Shown: in pieces, positions 10,357-20,534 of the stretch
How positions within the stretch are numbered: position 1 is the first letter of the stretch
Layout: each line of letters opens with the position of its first letter
From: Diphasiastrum complanatum
Lineage: Eukaryota; Streptophyta; Lycopodiopsida; Lycopodiales; Lycopodiaceae
Direction: 5' to 3'
NCBI GenBank assembly: GCA_029204225.1
Contig: CM055103.1
Span: 5,576,852 to 5,640,851, forward strand
Length of the DNA: 64,000 nucleotides
The notes under the pieces: model-generated
Databases searched by the model: none
What the model was told of the DNA's origin: nothing
What the model saw: the letters and a program-made list of their open reading frames with translations, nothing else
Position numbers and translations under genes: made by a program

Positions 10357-11490
10357 GTGACATATGATGAAGCACTCTCATCTACTATCCGATAACTTAG
10401 AAATATTTGATTTCTAAGTGTAAGCAATCTAGAAGTATTCTTGATTTCATAGATTGTTTTTAGAGTATCCCAAGCTTTCTTGGCAAATGGTGCACGTACT
10501 GGTCTCTCTTAACACTTCATTGGTTACATTCATTTTAATGAAATGAAGGGCAATTTTGGTTCTTTTGTGAAATGTCGCAACTTCATTAGGTGCAGCAGGT
10601 TCTTCTTCAGCTCCACTCGCAATATCCATTACATCTTGTAGAATCAGTAATGATCCCATTCTGATCTTCCACATTGCATAATTGAAAGATGTTAATCTCT
10701 CACTATGCTCCAAGAAATGTGAACTAGATGAAGACATCTTCTCTATGAGAAATTCTAGTAATGATAAGAAGTGGAGTTGAAAGGATGTTGCTTACAATCT
10801 CAATCTAGAATCTAACACAGATGTTGATCCAACCTATGAAATCTAGGAACAGATGCGAGAACAAATTCTCAACACAAAAAATCAATCTACCTTGAATTTG
10901 GATCTTGCTTCAGTTACAAAAAAGAAGCACATGCAAGTAAGAAGTCTATCGCTCCCACGAGTTTCAAAGTACTGATAAATTGTCTAGGAACTTACTTTCA
11001 ACTCAAACACAATAATTTGTGTGAAATAAAAAGTCGAAGACCTTAGAACACTCACTTTTATCCAATTCTACTTGATTGATAGTGAAAATTGATGAAAATG
11101 GTGAGAAGAATTGATGTGTGCTCACTTTGGCATATCCCACAAGTTGAGTACTCTCTCAAACTCTCTGATTGCCTAAAACTCATCAAAAAAAACAAATCAA
11201 ATTGATTTAGAAACACGAACAACACATTCTACTCTTCAACACCTATCGAACAAGCTATAGAACATTAAATTTGGATCAAATTTAGAAAAGTAGCACTCAG
11301 TTAATGAGGGCTGATTTCACACGTGTGAGCTCTTTGTCCGTACAGGGCTCTGCTGGAGCAGATCAGGCTTGTTTTGATCCACAAATAGCTTGTCTCTCAG
11401 CAAGTTTGAATCCCTCTCCCAAATATGAGCTCCTGCAAGCAAAAGCACTGAAGATATGATGTATACACCCTCACCTTTTCAAAGCATGAA
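10357..11490 (-). mobile_element. Copia element D, 5' internal part
   Basis: A minus-strand fragment with, in order, an LTR end, a primer-binding site, a leader of about 750 bp, and the N-terminal part of a copia gag. It is cut at about 10357 where the LTR of element A begins. The leader (10741-11490) shows no gene. Confidence 0.7.
10447..10737 (-). pseudogene. Copia gag N-terminus (element D)
   Basis: The 96-residue frame begins MSSSSSHFLEHSERLTSFNY and contains AMWKIRMGSLLILQDVMDI and ALHFIKMNVTNEVLRE. These align with the gag start of element F (LTSINYSTWKVRMESLLEMN, ALHMIKMNVTNELLKE). This is the plant copia gag pattern 'L.g.NY..Wk..M...L'. The frame runs out after 96 codons and the downstream protease and pol are absent. 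Confidence 0.8.
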
Positions 11491-11502
11491 GCTCTGATAC
11501 CA
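11491..11502 (-). promoter_or_regulatory. tRNA-iMet primer-binding site (element D)
   Basis: On the minus strand this reads TGGTATCAGAGC, a perfect match to the 3' end complement of plant initiator tRNA-Met. It directly follows the LTR end ...CTTCACA. Confidence 0.85.
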
Positions 11503-12060
11503 TGTGAAGTTTTTAGCACGTGTGAACTTCACCACACACCCTACAGGATCTTACTGAGGTGTTGTAATTGCACAAAATTGATTAGAGAACAATATACTTG
11601 AAAAATCTATGACAAGAGCACAATGGCATACATCTGATGAAAAAATTTAACTTCTCACTATGAGAATTGAATGTCAGAAAAAATTCTAAGTGCTCAGTAT
11701 TGGAAATAATAGACTGCTCTTGGGTAGAGAGAGAAAATCAATGATGGAAAACTCGGGTAGAGAGAGAATGAGTCCAAAACACCAAAATCTCATTACATGC
11801 CAAGCTTTCCCTACATGAGAGAGACTCAAATTCCTACTATGGAATTGCATGGAAAGTCCACTTAACTGAACTAATTCACCTACCAGAGATCCACATGTGT
11901 AACTGCATGCATGGATGTTGCATGTACTGCATGTCAACTCATAAAACTGTCTAGACATTTGTAGATCATATAAACCACTTTGCATGTTGCATGCATTGAT
12001 TGCATGTGGCTTGCATGCATACAATATGACATTGCATGCTATCTAAACTTCTGCATGTCA
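11503..12060 (-). repeat. 5' LTR of copia element D (outer border uncertain)
   Basis: The inner border is fixed by the primer site: plus-strand TGTGAAG at 11503, the same terminal bases as element F LTRs. The outer end was not located. Many GCATGCA-like words occur between 11885 and 12040. The end given is approximate. Confidence 0.5.
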
Positions 12061-12364
12061 TCAAAATTGAATCTATCTAACTCAAATTCGACCTATACTA
12101 GAAGGTTATGTGCTCAATTCACATACCTTTTATGTACAACATGAAATTTAGTGGAAATAACCATGGACATGGCCCCAAACTCGAGATAGGAAGATAATAT
12201 TTTAATAATCTTTACATATTAAGTTATTGACATCCTATTCTTGCATTGTAGCAGTCAGACACCATGCAAGTGCTCCTATGTCCAATTATAGGTTTGAGCC
12301 CTCATATGATTATTAATTATCTTTACAGGCCAAGTCCTGAATGACGAGGCATAAGTAATAACCA
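12061..12364. other. Left part of the locus interrupted by element B
   Basis: No domain is seen. It is contiguous with 21334 onward if element B and one TATAC copy are removed, so it probably belongs to the gag region of fragment E or its surroundings. Confidence 0.4.
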
Positions 12365-12369
12365 TATAC
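12365..12369. repeat. Target-site duplication TATAC, left copy
   Basis: TATAC directly precedes the LTR end TGTGGGGTC. The identical pentamer follows the other LTR at 21329-21333, proving the outer borders of element B. Confidence 0.9.
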
Positions 12370-13172
12370 TGTGGGGTCGAAGATCTTTCGTAGTATAGCC
12401 CTTCCGCCTGTCAACAAAGGTTAGATCACTGGATAGCGCCTAACTATGCATAGATGCTACTTTTAGTTAATTTCCTACTTTCTCCCTTAACTCTACTCAC
12501 CACTATACTACTCCTCCTTAACTCTACTCCTCTACACTATCATTCATCATAGTTTGGTTGAAGGGAAGGAATGGAGAAGAAGAGATTGAGAAGAGAAGAG
12601 AAAGAGAGTGAGAGTGGAGGTTCGCTCAAATGCTCCTTATGCTTGCTAATGGAGAAACATTCACTATTGGAAAACAATAAACATGGAAATAGAAAGCAAG
12701 AGAAAACACAACCAAGAGCAATAGCAAGTAGTGAATAGCAATTGATGATGCTTCTCTTCCAAAAATGGTAGAGTTTCCTCCTTCTCATTAAGCAAGGAAA
12801 TAGTGTACAAATGGTGCCTTTTTATAAAATGGGGAAGGCTCTTGCCCCTCAATGGCTAATATTCACAATGATCCTAACCATTCATCTTGGACCCAACTTG
12901 ATCCAAGGGTCCACAAAAAGTACATTAGAAATCACAAGATTCATGTGAATCCAATTTGAACCCAACTCTAAAAAGTGATCTCTAAGTTTAAGAATGACAT
13001 TGGGCCTCTAGTTCTATTTTAATTACAAGGCCCAAGTCAGGTTTATTTTATTTACAACTTCAATTGCATGCTCATTGGGCCATGGGCTTATACATGCAGG
13101 ATGCCATGCCCTCGCAACACATTTTATTGAAGGATTTTATTTATTTACACTTTGTTGGGAATACCCCCAATA
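12370..13172 (-). repeat. 3' LTR of element B (803 bp)
   Basis: Plus strand runs from TGTGGGGTCGAAGATC to ATACCCCCAATA. The terminal base pattern on the right is CAATA rather than CAACA, one C to T change from the 5' LTR. The TATA box lies near 12824-12830 on the minus strand (TTTTATAAAATGGGG region). Confidence 0.92.
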
Positions 13173-13412
13173 GGACCCACGACCTAAAGTAGTGTCGGTC
13201 CCTCGGCACTCTGCCGGTTTAGTAGAGCGTTCTCTTGGACCGCCTCTAGTGGATGAAATATCCCGTAACGTCTTCATTGAAGTTGAGACGGTCCAGTTTC
13301 TTCGAGTCCTTGGGTGTGTGGAAGGACTTGTGAACTCCTGTCAGCCATTCCTGATCCACCCATGTTGGATCACCTGTTTGGCGCCAGAGTCTTCAGAGGA
13401 TGAGTAGGCCAT
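13173..13412 (-). pseudogene. aORF remnant of element B (N-terminus fused to C-terminus)
   Basis: The minus-strand ATG at 13412 starts MAYSSSEDSGAKQVIQ, matching the aORF start of A. After about 16 codons the sequence jumps to the segment that in A lies near 9430 (TGGGTGGATCAGGAATGG), losing about 2.9 kb. The fused part is out of frame, so no aORF protein can be made. Confidence 0.8.
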
Positions 13413-13623
13413 GTTAGCAATGATGATTAGTGGTCGAAAAAGTATAAAAAGTAGAAAAAATGATGAAAAATGGAAGGAAATAGTAGAAAACTGAGAATAA
13501 TGAGTGCTGGATGACAATGATTGTAGTTCAGAGTGCAGATCGATGTTTGATATGAGCAGATGATAGCTGGTAGGAAGTTTGGTTGAAAACAGAAAACTTG
13601 GTATTTTCAGTGGAAATTTCGGC

Positions 13624-13674
13624 AGAGCTTCGCTAGCAAAGGTGACAAATGACTCGAATTCAGCCCTTATATAA
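13624..13674 (-). promoter_or_regulatory. Internal promoter copy (element B)
   Basis: Minus strand: TATATAAG (13674-13667), GGGCTGAATTCGAGTC, then GCTAGCGAAGCTCT (13637-13624). It matches element A at 6211-6265 almost base for base. It survives although the gene it should drive has been deleted. Confidence 0.6.
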
Positions 13675-13774
13675 CGGAATTTAGAGTGCGTATTAGGTAG
13701 AATTCACTTTCCCTTGTTTAGTTCCACCCAAATTTTGGCAGACACCTTCTTTACAAAATTCAAAGACCTCAGGG

Positions 13775-14075
13775 AAGTCTACGAGAGTTCAGAAGGTGAT
13801 TTGACTGATGTGCAAAGGTTCTGCGAGAGTTCAGGCTGTCTGCGAGGGTTCAACTCTCGCAGGAAGTGATCTCTCGCACAACTTGTTCCTGTGATTGGAT
13901 TTTCAAGATCAGACTATGTAGGGAGGCTAATTTTATTGCTCTAATTCCATTTAGGCAACTTGCGAGAGTTGGTAAGTTGATCTTGATGCTCTGCGAGGGT
14001 TTTGAAAATTCTGCTTCTGGGAACTCTCGCATACACTAAAAAATGATGATTCCTCCATCAGGAACTCTCGCAGAG
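13775..14075 (-). repeat. AACTCTCGCAG repeat cluster upstream of aORF promoter (element B)
   Basis: At least eight copies of AACTCTCGCAG or its complement occur in both orientations, for example near 13780, 13820, 13840 (a back-to-back pair, GCGAGGGTTCAACTCTCGCA), 13960, 13992, 14022 and 14062. Spacing is irregular, 15-110 bp. Confidence 0.75.
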
Positions 14076-14142
14076 ATTTTCATAGATGCATCTAGGTCAG
14101 ATCTGGTGACTGTCCAACTACCTCCCAGGGAATCTCAAAAAA

Positions 14143-14946
14143 TCATGAAAAAAGTGCCCCTTCAGAGTGTTTTTTGATGAGATCTCGAGATTTTCTGATT
14201 TTTAACTTTTGTAAACTGTTAATCAGCTTCATCCAGGCTTGATCTGACTGTTGGTAGTGCTCTGGAAGTTCTGATGGATTCTTGGTAGTAGATCTGGGAA
14301 GAATACATTGCCGAAGAATTCCGTCTGGACCTCTTTGGTACAACTGGCCGACAATCAACTGATAAGGTCTAGCTTTCAAGATCAATTTCTGCTGTTCTGC
14401 CTTTGGTAGTGATTTGTCTAGTTGGCCCTGCATTAGATATTCAACAATGTCGGCAGCCCATTCTGGTACTGTATCCACGTAAAATAAGGCAGCATCTGCT
14501 AGCTCATCGTCGGGTTGGGTTGCAATCTCCTTTCCCTTGATTCGTGACACATGATCTGCCATGTAGTGTTGTTTTCCCTTGCGAACTACTATCCGAAAAT
14601 CAAATTCCAACAACAACAGGAGCCATCTGGTGATTCTCCCAGTGTTGCAAGTTTTATTAACGAGATATAGCAAGGGTTGATGGTCCGTATAAAAAGCAAA
14701 ATGTGTGGCCATCAAATAGTGTCGAAACTTCTTAACCGCATAGATCATTGCTAGTGCTTCTTGTTCTGTGGTTGAATAATTCATTTCAGTATCACTGAGC
14801 TGTCGGGTTGCAAATCGGATTGGAAAATCCTTTTTTTGTTCACCTGGCTGGGTTAAAACTGCTCCAACTGCATACTTCGATGCGTCTGTATGCACGTGGA
14901 ACTCAATGGACCAATTGGGTGGTCGTAGGATTGGTGCTAAGACCAA
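14143..14946 (-). pseudogene. RNase H and linker fused to post-integrase sequence (element B)
   Basis: A 267-codon open frame has RNase H motifs FHVHTDASKYAVGAVL, YSTTEQEALAMIYAVKK and FAFYTDHQPLLYLVNK, all intact. It runs through the MADHVSRI linker to ...GILRQCILP and then, at about 14296, jumps to STTKNPSELPEHYQQSD, a phrase that in A lies after the integrase (5635 onward). The deletion removes about 1.25 kb, the H2C2 and DDE domains completely. The fusion stays in frame. Confidence 0.9.
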
Positions 14947-14988
14947 TGCATCTTTAATCTTCTGGAAAGCCTTTATAGCTTTCTCATT

Positions 14989-16265
14989 CTAATGTGGATC
15001 CGTTGTGAGCTTGTAAATTGGTCTGGCTAACTCCGCAAAATCAAGAATGAAGATCCTATAATAGTTAGCATGACCCATGAAAATGTAGACCTCGCGGATC
15101 GTCCCCGATGGTGGTAGATCAACAATGATCCTGATCTTTGATAGATCTGTGGAGATCCCGTGTTTTGACACTATATGGCCGAGTATCAAGCCATGCATCA
15201 CCCAGAATCGACATTTTTCTGGATTCAGGGAGATCTGATATTCGCAGCATTTTTGTAGCACCTTCTCCAAGTTGGATAAGTGTTCTGAATCTGGTCCATG
15301 CACGCACAGATCGTCTAAGAAAATTTCTAGAAATCTTTGCAAATAATCTGTGAATGCCGCTTGCATGACTCGCTGGAAAGTGCTTGGGGCATTGCAAAGT
15401 TCGAATGGCATCACTTTATAGGCATAAGTTCCCCATTCCATGGAGAATGCTATCTTGTGCTGGTCCTGGGGAGCTATTTTCACCTGGTTGTAGCCACTGA
15501 AGCCGTCCAAAAAACTGTAGGCTTCGTCACCAGCTACTCTATCGATGACACTTTCGTAAATGGTAAAGGAAATTGGTCCTTTTTGGTGACTGCATTAAGC
15601 GCTTTCAGATTCACACATATATGCATTTTGCCATTCTTCTTGGGTACTATAACTATCGGTGATACCCATTCCGTGTGTTCGATTTCGTAAATGAAATCTG
15701 CATCCATAAGTTTCTGCAACTCTTGCTTGATCAGTTCTGTATGATTCGGGTTGCAGCGGTAGTAACGGCTTACCTTGGGAACTGCTCCGTCCACCAAAGG
15801 TATGGTGTGTTGGACTACTGTTGGTGGAATGCCCTTTAGATCCCTATAGCTCCAGGCAAAACAGTCTTTATATTCCACCATCAAGGATCGTAGTCTCTTG
15901 AACTGCGTGGGTGTTAACTGCTCTCCCACATGCGCTATCCTTTTTTCTTCTCTTGGTTCTGCAAGATTCATCAACTGTGTTCGCGCAGGTCCCTTGAAGA
16001 CTCGTTTCGTTGGTGCTTGACTTTGATTAGGTTCTCGTTTGGCTTGCGTCATCATGATTACCATGTCGTCCAATGTATAATTCTTGAAAGTATCAAGCAT
16101 CTCATGAACTGGAGCTCGTCGAGATTCATCTTTCAGCATATTGATCTTGGCCCGACTGGTCATTTTTTTATTTTCTATCACCTGTGTAGAAGATGACGCT
16201 GTATCTGAGTCCAACTTGATTGACTTTAAGGAATCCAACACCTTCTTCTTACCCTTTTTTGTCAT
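14989..16265 (-). pseudogene. Ty3/gypsy RT with upstream spacer (element B)
   Basis: Two frames, 15534-16265 and 14989-15510, together form the RT. The first begins in the spacer (MTKKGKKKVLDSLKSIKLD, later NYTLDDMVIMMTQAK), continues with EQLTPTQFKRLRSLMVEYKD and CFAWSYRDLKGIPP, and ends at PFTKVSSIE. The second starts MDGFSGYNQVKIAPQDQHK and holds the catalytic FLEIFLDDL with both aspartates, PFELCNAPSTFQR and LGHIVSKHGISTD. A single break between them near 15520 (as in A) separates the frames; the stop after SSIE is shared with A. Confidence 0.93.
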
Positions 16266-16489
16266 TTTGGTGGGTTCATCCTTGTTGTCTTTCTTTGGGA
16301 CTGCTGTGACATTCGCCTCATGGTTGCGAATATCAATGTCTACTGTAGCTATTGCCTCTTCGGGTAGGTCCCCCTGGTTGTAGCATTACTTCAACTGATT
16401 CTTCTTATTCGCAGGTGCCTTGGGTGGTTCGATCCTTGAGACTTTCGCCATAGCAGACCTTTGTGGTGGTTGAGCTGGTACCTTCTTGG

Positions 16490-17452
16490 TTCCTTAATGA
16501 TCTGGGTCCATGTGGTGTAAGACTTGTTCATCAGTTAGCTCAATCTCCTTATTATAAGTTAGAGCATGTTGCCAAGGGACTAGATCATCGTCCACTGGGT
16601 TCTCAATCGGCTCCGCTGACAGCCATGCTACGTTTATCATATTCACCCCAAATGTGATTGGTGTGTCCATAGTGTAACATTTGGATGAAGACGTACTCGG
16701 TTTTGGATCTGATTCATATTGACATGTCTGGCAGTCAATAGTTGCTAATCTCATCTCTGAATGATAGTGACCTCCCTTGGCTAGCCTTGGGCGGTCAATC
16801 GTATGATCTGTCGTGGATGATCCGTCATCAGCTTTGGGTGCAATAGGTTTTATCGCCCATGTGGTTGGATCTACCTTTACAGCTTGTTCTCTATTCTTGA
16901 AGGTGTGTTTCCCTGTACCCCAGTTGTGTACTACTTGCGCAGCCCTCAACCATGGTCTTCCCAATAAAATACGGTATGTAGATGGAGATTCAAGTATATC
17001 CATGACCACAAAAGTAATTACATACTGCATGCCTGCTATCCTTACGGGAATATCAACAACTACACCTTTTGGTTTCACACATGATTGATCTGCTAGCTTG
17101 AAGGTGAATCTTGCTGGCTTCAATCCTTGTAATCCCCATTTTTTGTACAAAGTAGTGGAGATCAGATTGACACCTGATCCTCCATCTACCACCGCCGCCT
17201 TGTCCTCGTATCTCTTGTGTTTGATTGGCAAAGTGATCTTGTGTTCCTCACTTTCCCATGCTGCTCCGATGTGGAGGACGTTACTTGTTTCATTATAGCC
17301 CGCACAATAGCTAAAAGGCTTTTCGCTTGTGGTGCAATCCGCAGTAGTTCTCCGAGGGGTAAACTAACGTGGCTTGACAGCAAGAGTGTGAGCCTTTCAG
17401 TGCGTGGTTCCTCAGGCTCCACCATGTGAAAAGGTGGTTCATGTTGGTGCAA
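16490..17452 (-). pseudogene. Retropepsin-type protease and spacer (element B)
   Basis: The aspartic protease matures the Gag-Pol polyprotein. The frame 16494-17231 has AAVVDGGSGVNLIS, the active-site block with Asp followed by GG instead of S/T-G, and the C-terminal flap-end motif YRILLGRPWLRAAQVV. A preceding piece in another frame (17186-17452; LPLGELLRIAPQAKSLLA) joins by a frameshift near 17220. After the protease comes a spacer of about 120 residues (TMDTPITFGVNMINVAW, NPVDDDLVPWQHALTY) whose counterpart is found in family C at 33480-33660. Confidence 0.88.
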
Positions 17453-17566
17453 CCGATCATTCTGATTAGTGCGCAGTGGTGAGCCCGTTTGCGGTTCCCG
17501 TTCGACGCCGACTGAAGGTTCTGTGGGATTGTTTCGTTCTTGCTCTTTTTCCTCCTCTTGTGCTTT

Positions 17567-19249
17567 TTATATCCAGTGTCTTATTTTGTGGTATTGTCTT
17601 CTCTCTTCCCTCACATTTGGATATGGCGCTGAAGTTGAGGATTGGTCGTCAGTGACCGATGGTGGTGGTGAGGGAGCCACTCTCTTCCTCTTCTGTGCTC
17701 GCGTAACAGCTAACACACGAGCGTGGTCGTGTCGACCTTTTGATGGCATCCCCGTTGGAACTGCTGATTGCTGTATGGCAATGAGGTTAAGAGGTGCACT
17801 GGTTCCAGGTTTAAATGGACAATTCTTGAAACAGTGTCCATAACCACAATCCCGACAGGAGGTTGTATATTGTCCTTTGTAGGGACATTCTACAATTCCG
17901 TATCCCTCGCCGCACCCGTAGCAGCCGTAATTTCTTCCACCTTGGCGTTGAGTTTGAGCTGCATAGGCCAAAACATATTCATTTATGGCAAGATCCATAA
18001 ATGGTTCATCTGGTTCATACCACTGCTGCTGCTCAGGTTGAGGTGACATTTGCATTTCTTGTTTTGCTGCTGTCAGGTTTACATGGGCCACTTGTTGATT
18101 GGCTGGTCCTGGTGGAGCAGATAAGGCCATGTGTTGTGGTTGATTGGGTGTCTCATACCTTGGTGCCGCGTTAGGTTCCCCTTGATGATAAGGATAAGAA
18201 GTCTGATAAGGACTTCTCTTCTGTTGAACAACCCTGGGGTTAAAAGGGCAAAATGCCGTATCGTGCGATGTTGCATTGCACAGATGGCAGAATCTATGTG
18301 TCAGTCCCAGATTTTGCTTTAGGACTAGACACTCGTTCGCTATATGGTTTTGCATGCATACTGAACACCATACATTTTCTCGTCGAGGATACTACAGCTG
18401 GATTGGTTCCAGTTGATGTGGAGTTACTGCTACAGTTCCTTGTAAGGCCTTCAGTTTCTGGTCAAACTGCACCGTAAGTTGCTCCATCTACTGTTTGTGT
18501 AATTTTGTCATTTGCTCCAACAGTAGTTCTGCGAATGCGTTTGATGATGATGATGTGATCGAGAGAGTAGGAGTGTGGGTGAAAGGATATTCGTTGTCAG
18601 ATCCCTCATCCTCTTCCCTGATGGCATCTTCCATAGCTTCTTGCAGAGTAGCGTACTACTCCCGTCGTTTCAGTTCTCTTCTGATGCTTCGTGGTAATCC
18701 GGCTAGAAACCACATTATCACCGCATGATCGGGAGTCAGGGCTGCACTGCACTCGGATCGTAGATGTTTGACCCGTTCAATATAGTCTTGGACCCTTTCT
18801 CATTTTCCCATCTTGACTTTGCTTAGTAGGAGAAACGGGTCTTCCAGGAACTTTCTTGGTTTAAAGCGCGTAATGAGAGCCACTTTAACCGCTTCCCAGG
18901 TGGATTTCTCTTCCTCTGACAGGTTGAAAAACCAATCCTGAGCCACTACAAGTAAGGACATAGGGAATAGCATCAACTTCTCTACAGGTGTCCGTTCGCC
19001 GTAGATTTCACAGGCTTGCTCGTAGATCTGGAAGAATCGAATGGGATCTGATGATCCATCGTATTTTGGTATCTCCATCCGTGGTGCTCTCCAAATTGCA
19101 TGCAAGGGTGCGACAGGTACGGGTTGGCCCATTGGATCCATTGGTGCTGGTTCCGGTTCAGTCTCTTGTTGCACAGCTGCTAATCTGGGAATGTGTGGTG
19201 CCTAATTTGCTATCCTTTGTGCTATTGATCGTCCCGATCTCATATTCAT
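17567..19249 (-). pseudogene. gag polyprotein with four zinc knuckles (element B)
   Basis: Gag packages the RNA. The likely start is the ATG at 19249 (MNMRSGRSIAQRIAN). The capsid-like region shows RAPRMEIPKYDGSSDPIRFF, WFFNLSEEEKSTWEAVK and, beyond a TGA at 18802-18800, VQDYIERVKHLRSE and WFLAGLPRSI, typical of the retrotransposon gag domain. The C-terminal part has four CCHC-like boxes: CSVCMQNHIANEC, CHLCNATSHDTAFC, CYGCGEGYGIVEC (His replaced) and CRDCGYGHCFKNC. Further stops lie near 19203, 18492 and 18396. It ends near YPNVREERRQYHKIRHWI; the family C gag has YPNLKAEKKRYENMRQWI here. Confidence 0.9.
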
Positions 19250-20516
19250 CCGATGGTGGGTTCCAAAGTGATTGGACCTTGCTTATACAATAGGATGCAG
19301 TCTTGATCTTCAAGGATCTGATCGGCCAGAATGAATTTTAGGCCTGTTACGATGGTTTTTTCTTGATAACTTTTTACTCCTTGCATTGATTGACCTGAGA
19401 TTTTGACAGTAGCTGGATCTGATGCAGATCTTTCCACTGATCTGGTCTTCAAGAGTTATCTTGTGCGAGGGTTGGCTGTGTGAGGGTTCTTTAGCTGTTT
19501 TTGCAGGTAAAAACCTTGATATCTTTCAGATCTCTGGGAAGTAACTCTCGCAAGCTTTACTCTGGATCAGATCTCACTATAGAATTCTCTACGAGAGTTA
19601 ACTCTCGCAAGAAGTGAAAATTTCACTGTCTGCGAGGGTTCAAAATCACTTTCTGTGCTTGATCTTCACCATATCTTCATACTAACTCTCGCAGGCTTCA
19701 TCACTGATGTAATTTGACATTCTAAATAGATTGAGATGGTCTGCGAGAATTCTTACTGGAAGGATTTGCTGGATCTTCACTTTTTAGTGGCTTTTTAGCA
19801 CTTAAGTCCAATTTTTTGCTCACTGGAATCAAACTAACTCTGACAAGTGTCCTGGTCTCACTGAGATGGAACTTCAGAATCCTCTGCGAGAGTTCTTGAC
19901 CACTGGAACTGAAAATTTCACTGTCTGCGATGGTTCACTGGTACTTTCCCGTCTTTTTTTCACTGGGAACTCTCGCACAGGCACTTAATAATCAAACTAA
20001 CTCTCGCAAGCTTCTTTGTGTCCTGGTCTCACTGAGATGGAACTTCAGAGGGCTCTGCGAGAGTTCTTATGAAGATTTGAATTTTTTTTTGGATTTTTTC
20101 AAGTTTTTTGAATTTTTGATGATTTTTCTTTGATTTTTACAATCTGCTTGGAACTAACTCTCGCAGGCTTCTATGCAGGTTTGGGACAATACCTTGGAGC
20201 TACTGCCAGTCATGCAAGGGTTAATTCCCACTGATTTTGGAGATATAAAAATCTGATGGTTTTTTTTGGCTCATTTTCCCTCCAAAATGCAGATTGGTGT
20301 GTTTTTTGAGTTTTTTGGATGATTGGTTTGGGTTTCAAGCCCTTAGAGGTTGTTCAGGGCCTCTTCTACCCTCTCACACCTCCTCCACTAGCTGTGAACA
20401 GTCCAAACACAAAAAAATACTGAAAACTAACTCTAAACTCCCAAAAATCTACCTAAACTACTCTAAAAAGCAAGAAAATAGCTAAAATGCAACTAAACTA
20501 GTTAGTGGAAACCTAT
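19250..20516 (-). other. 5' leader of element B with dense AACTCTCGCAG repeats
   Basis: No protein domain is seen between the primer site and gag. From 19460 to 20165 at least 14 copies of AACTCTCGCAG or CTGCGAGAGTT (one or two mismatches) occur in both orientations, near 19463, 19543, 19583, 19590, 19632, 19683, 19742, 19884, 19927, 19970, 19999, 20056 and 20156. The rest is AT-rich. Confidence 0.75.
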
Positions 20517-20533
20517 CCCCGACAACGGTGCCA
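20517..20533 (-). promoter_or_regulatory. tRNA-Asp-type primer-binding site (element B)
   Basis: The minus strand reads TGGCACCGTTGTCGGGG, one base after the LTR. The complement of plant tRNA-Asp 3' end is TGGCGCCGTTGCCGGGG; the two differences are transitions. Athila/Tat-like Ty3 elements commonly use this tRNA. Confidence 0.85.
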
Positions 20534-20534
20534 C

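Noticed and set aside
10357-10361. GTGAC as a target duplication of element A with the GTGAC near position 26
   Set aside because: A has no 5' LTR, so no duplication is expected at its truncated left end; a pentamer match alone is chance.
13192-13407. 71-codon plus-strand frame near the B LTR
   Set aside because: Antisense of the aORF C-terminal segment; the same shadow exists opposite element A at 9270-9602.
15138-15690. Plus-strand open frames opposite the B RT
   Set aside because: Antisense shadows of the conserved RT reading frame; mirrored frames occur opposite RT of A as well.
19460-20165. Spaced short repeats resembling a CRISPR array
   Set aside because: Repeats are about 11 bp, imperfect, in both orientations and irregularly spaced, within a plant retrotransposon leader.
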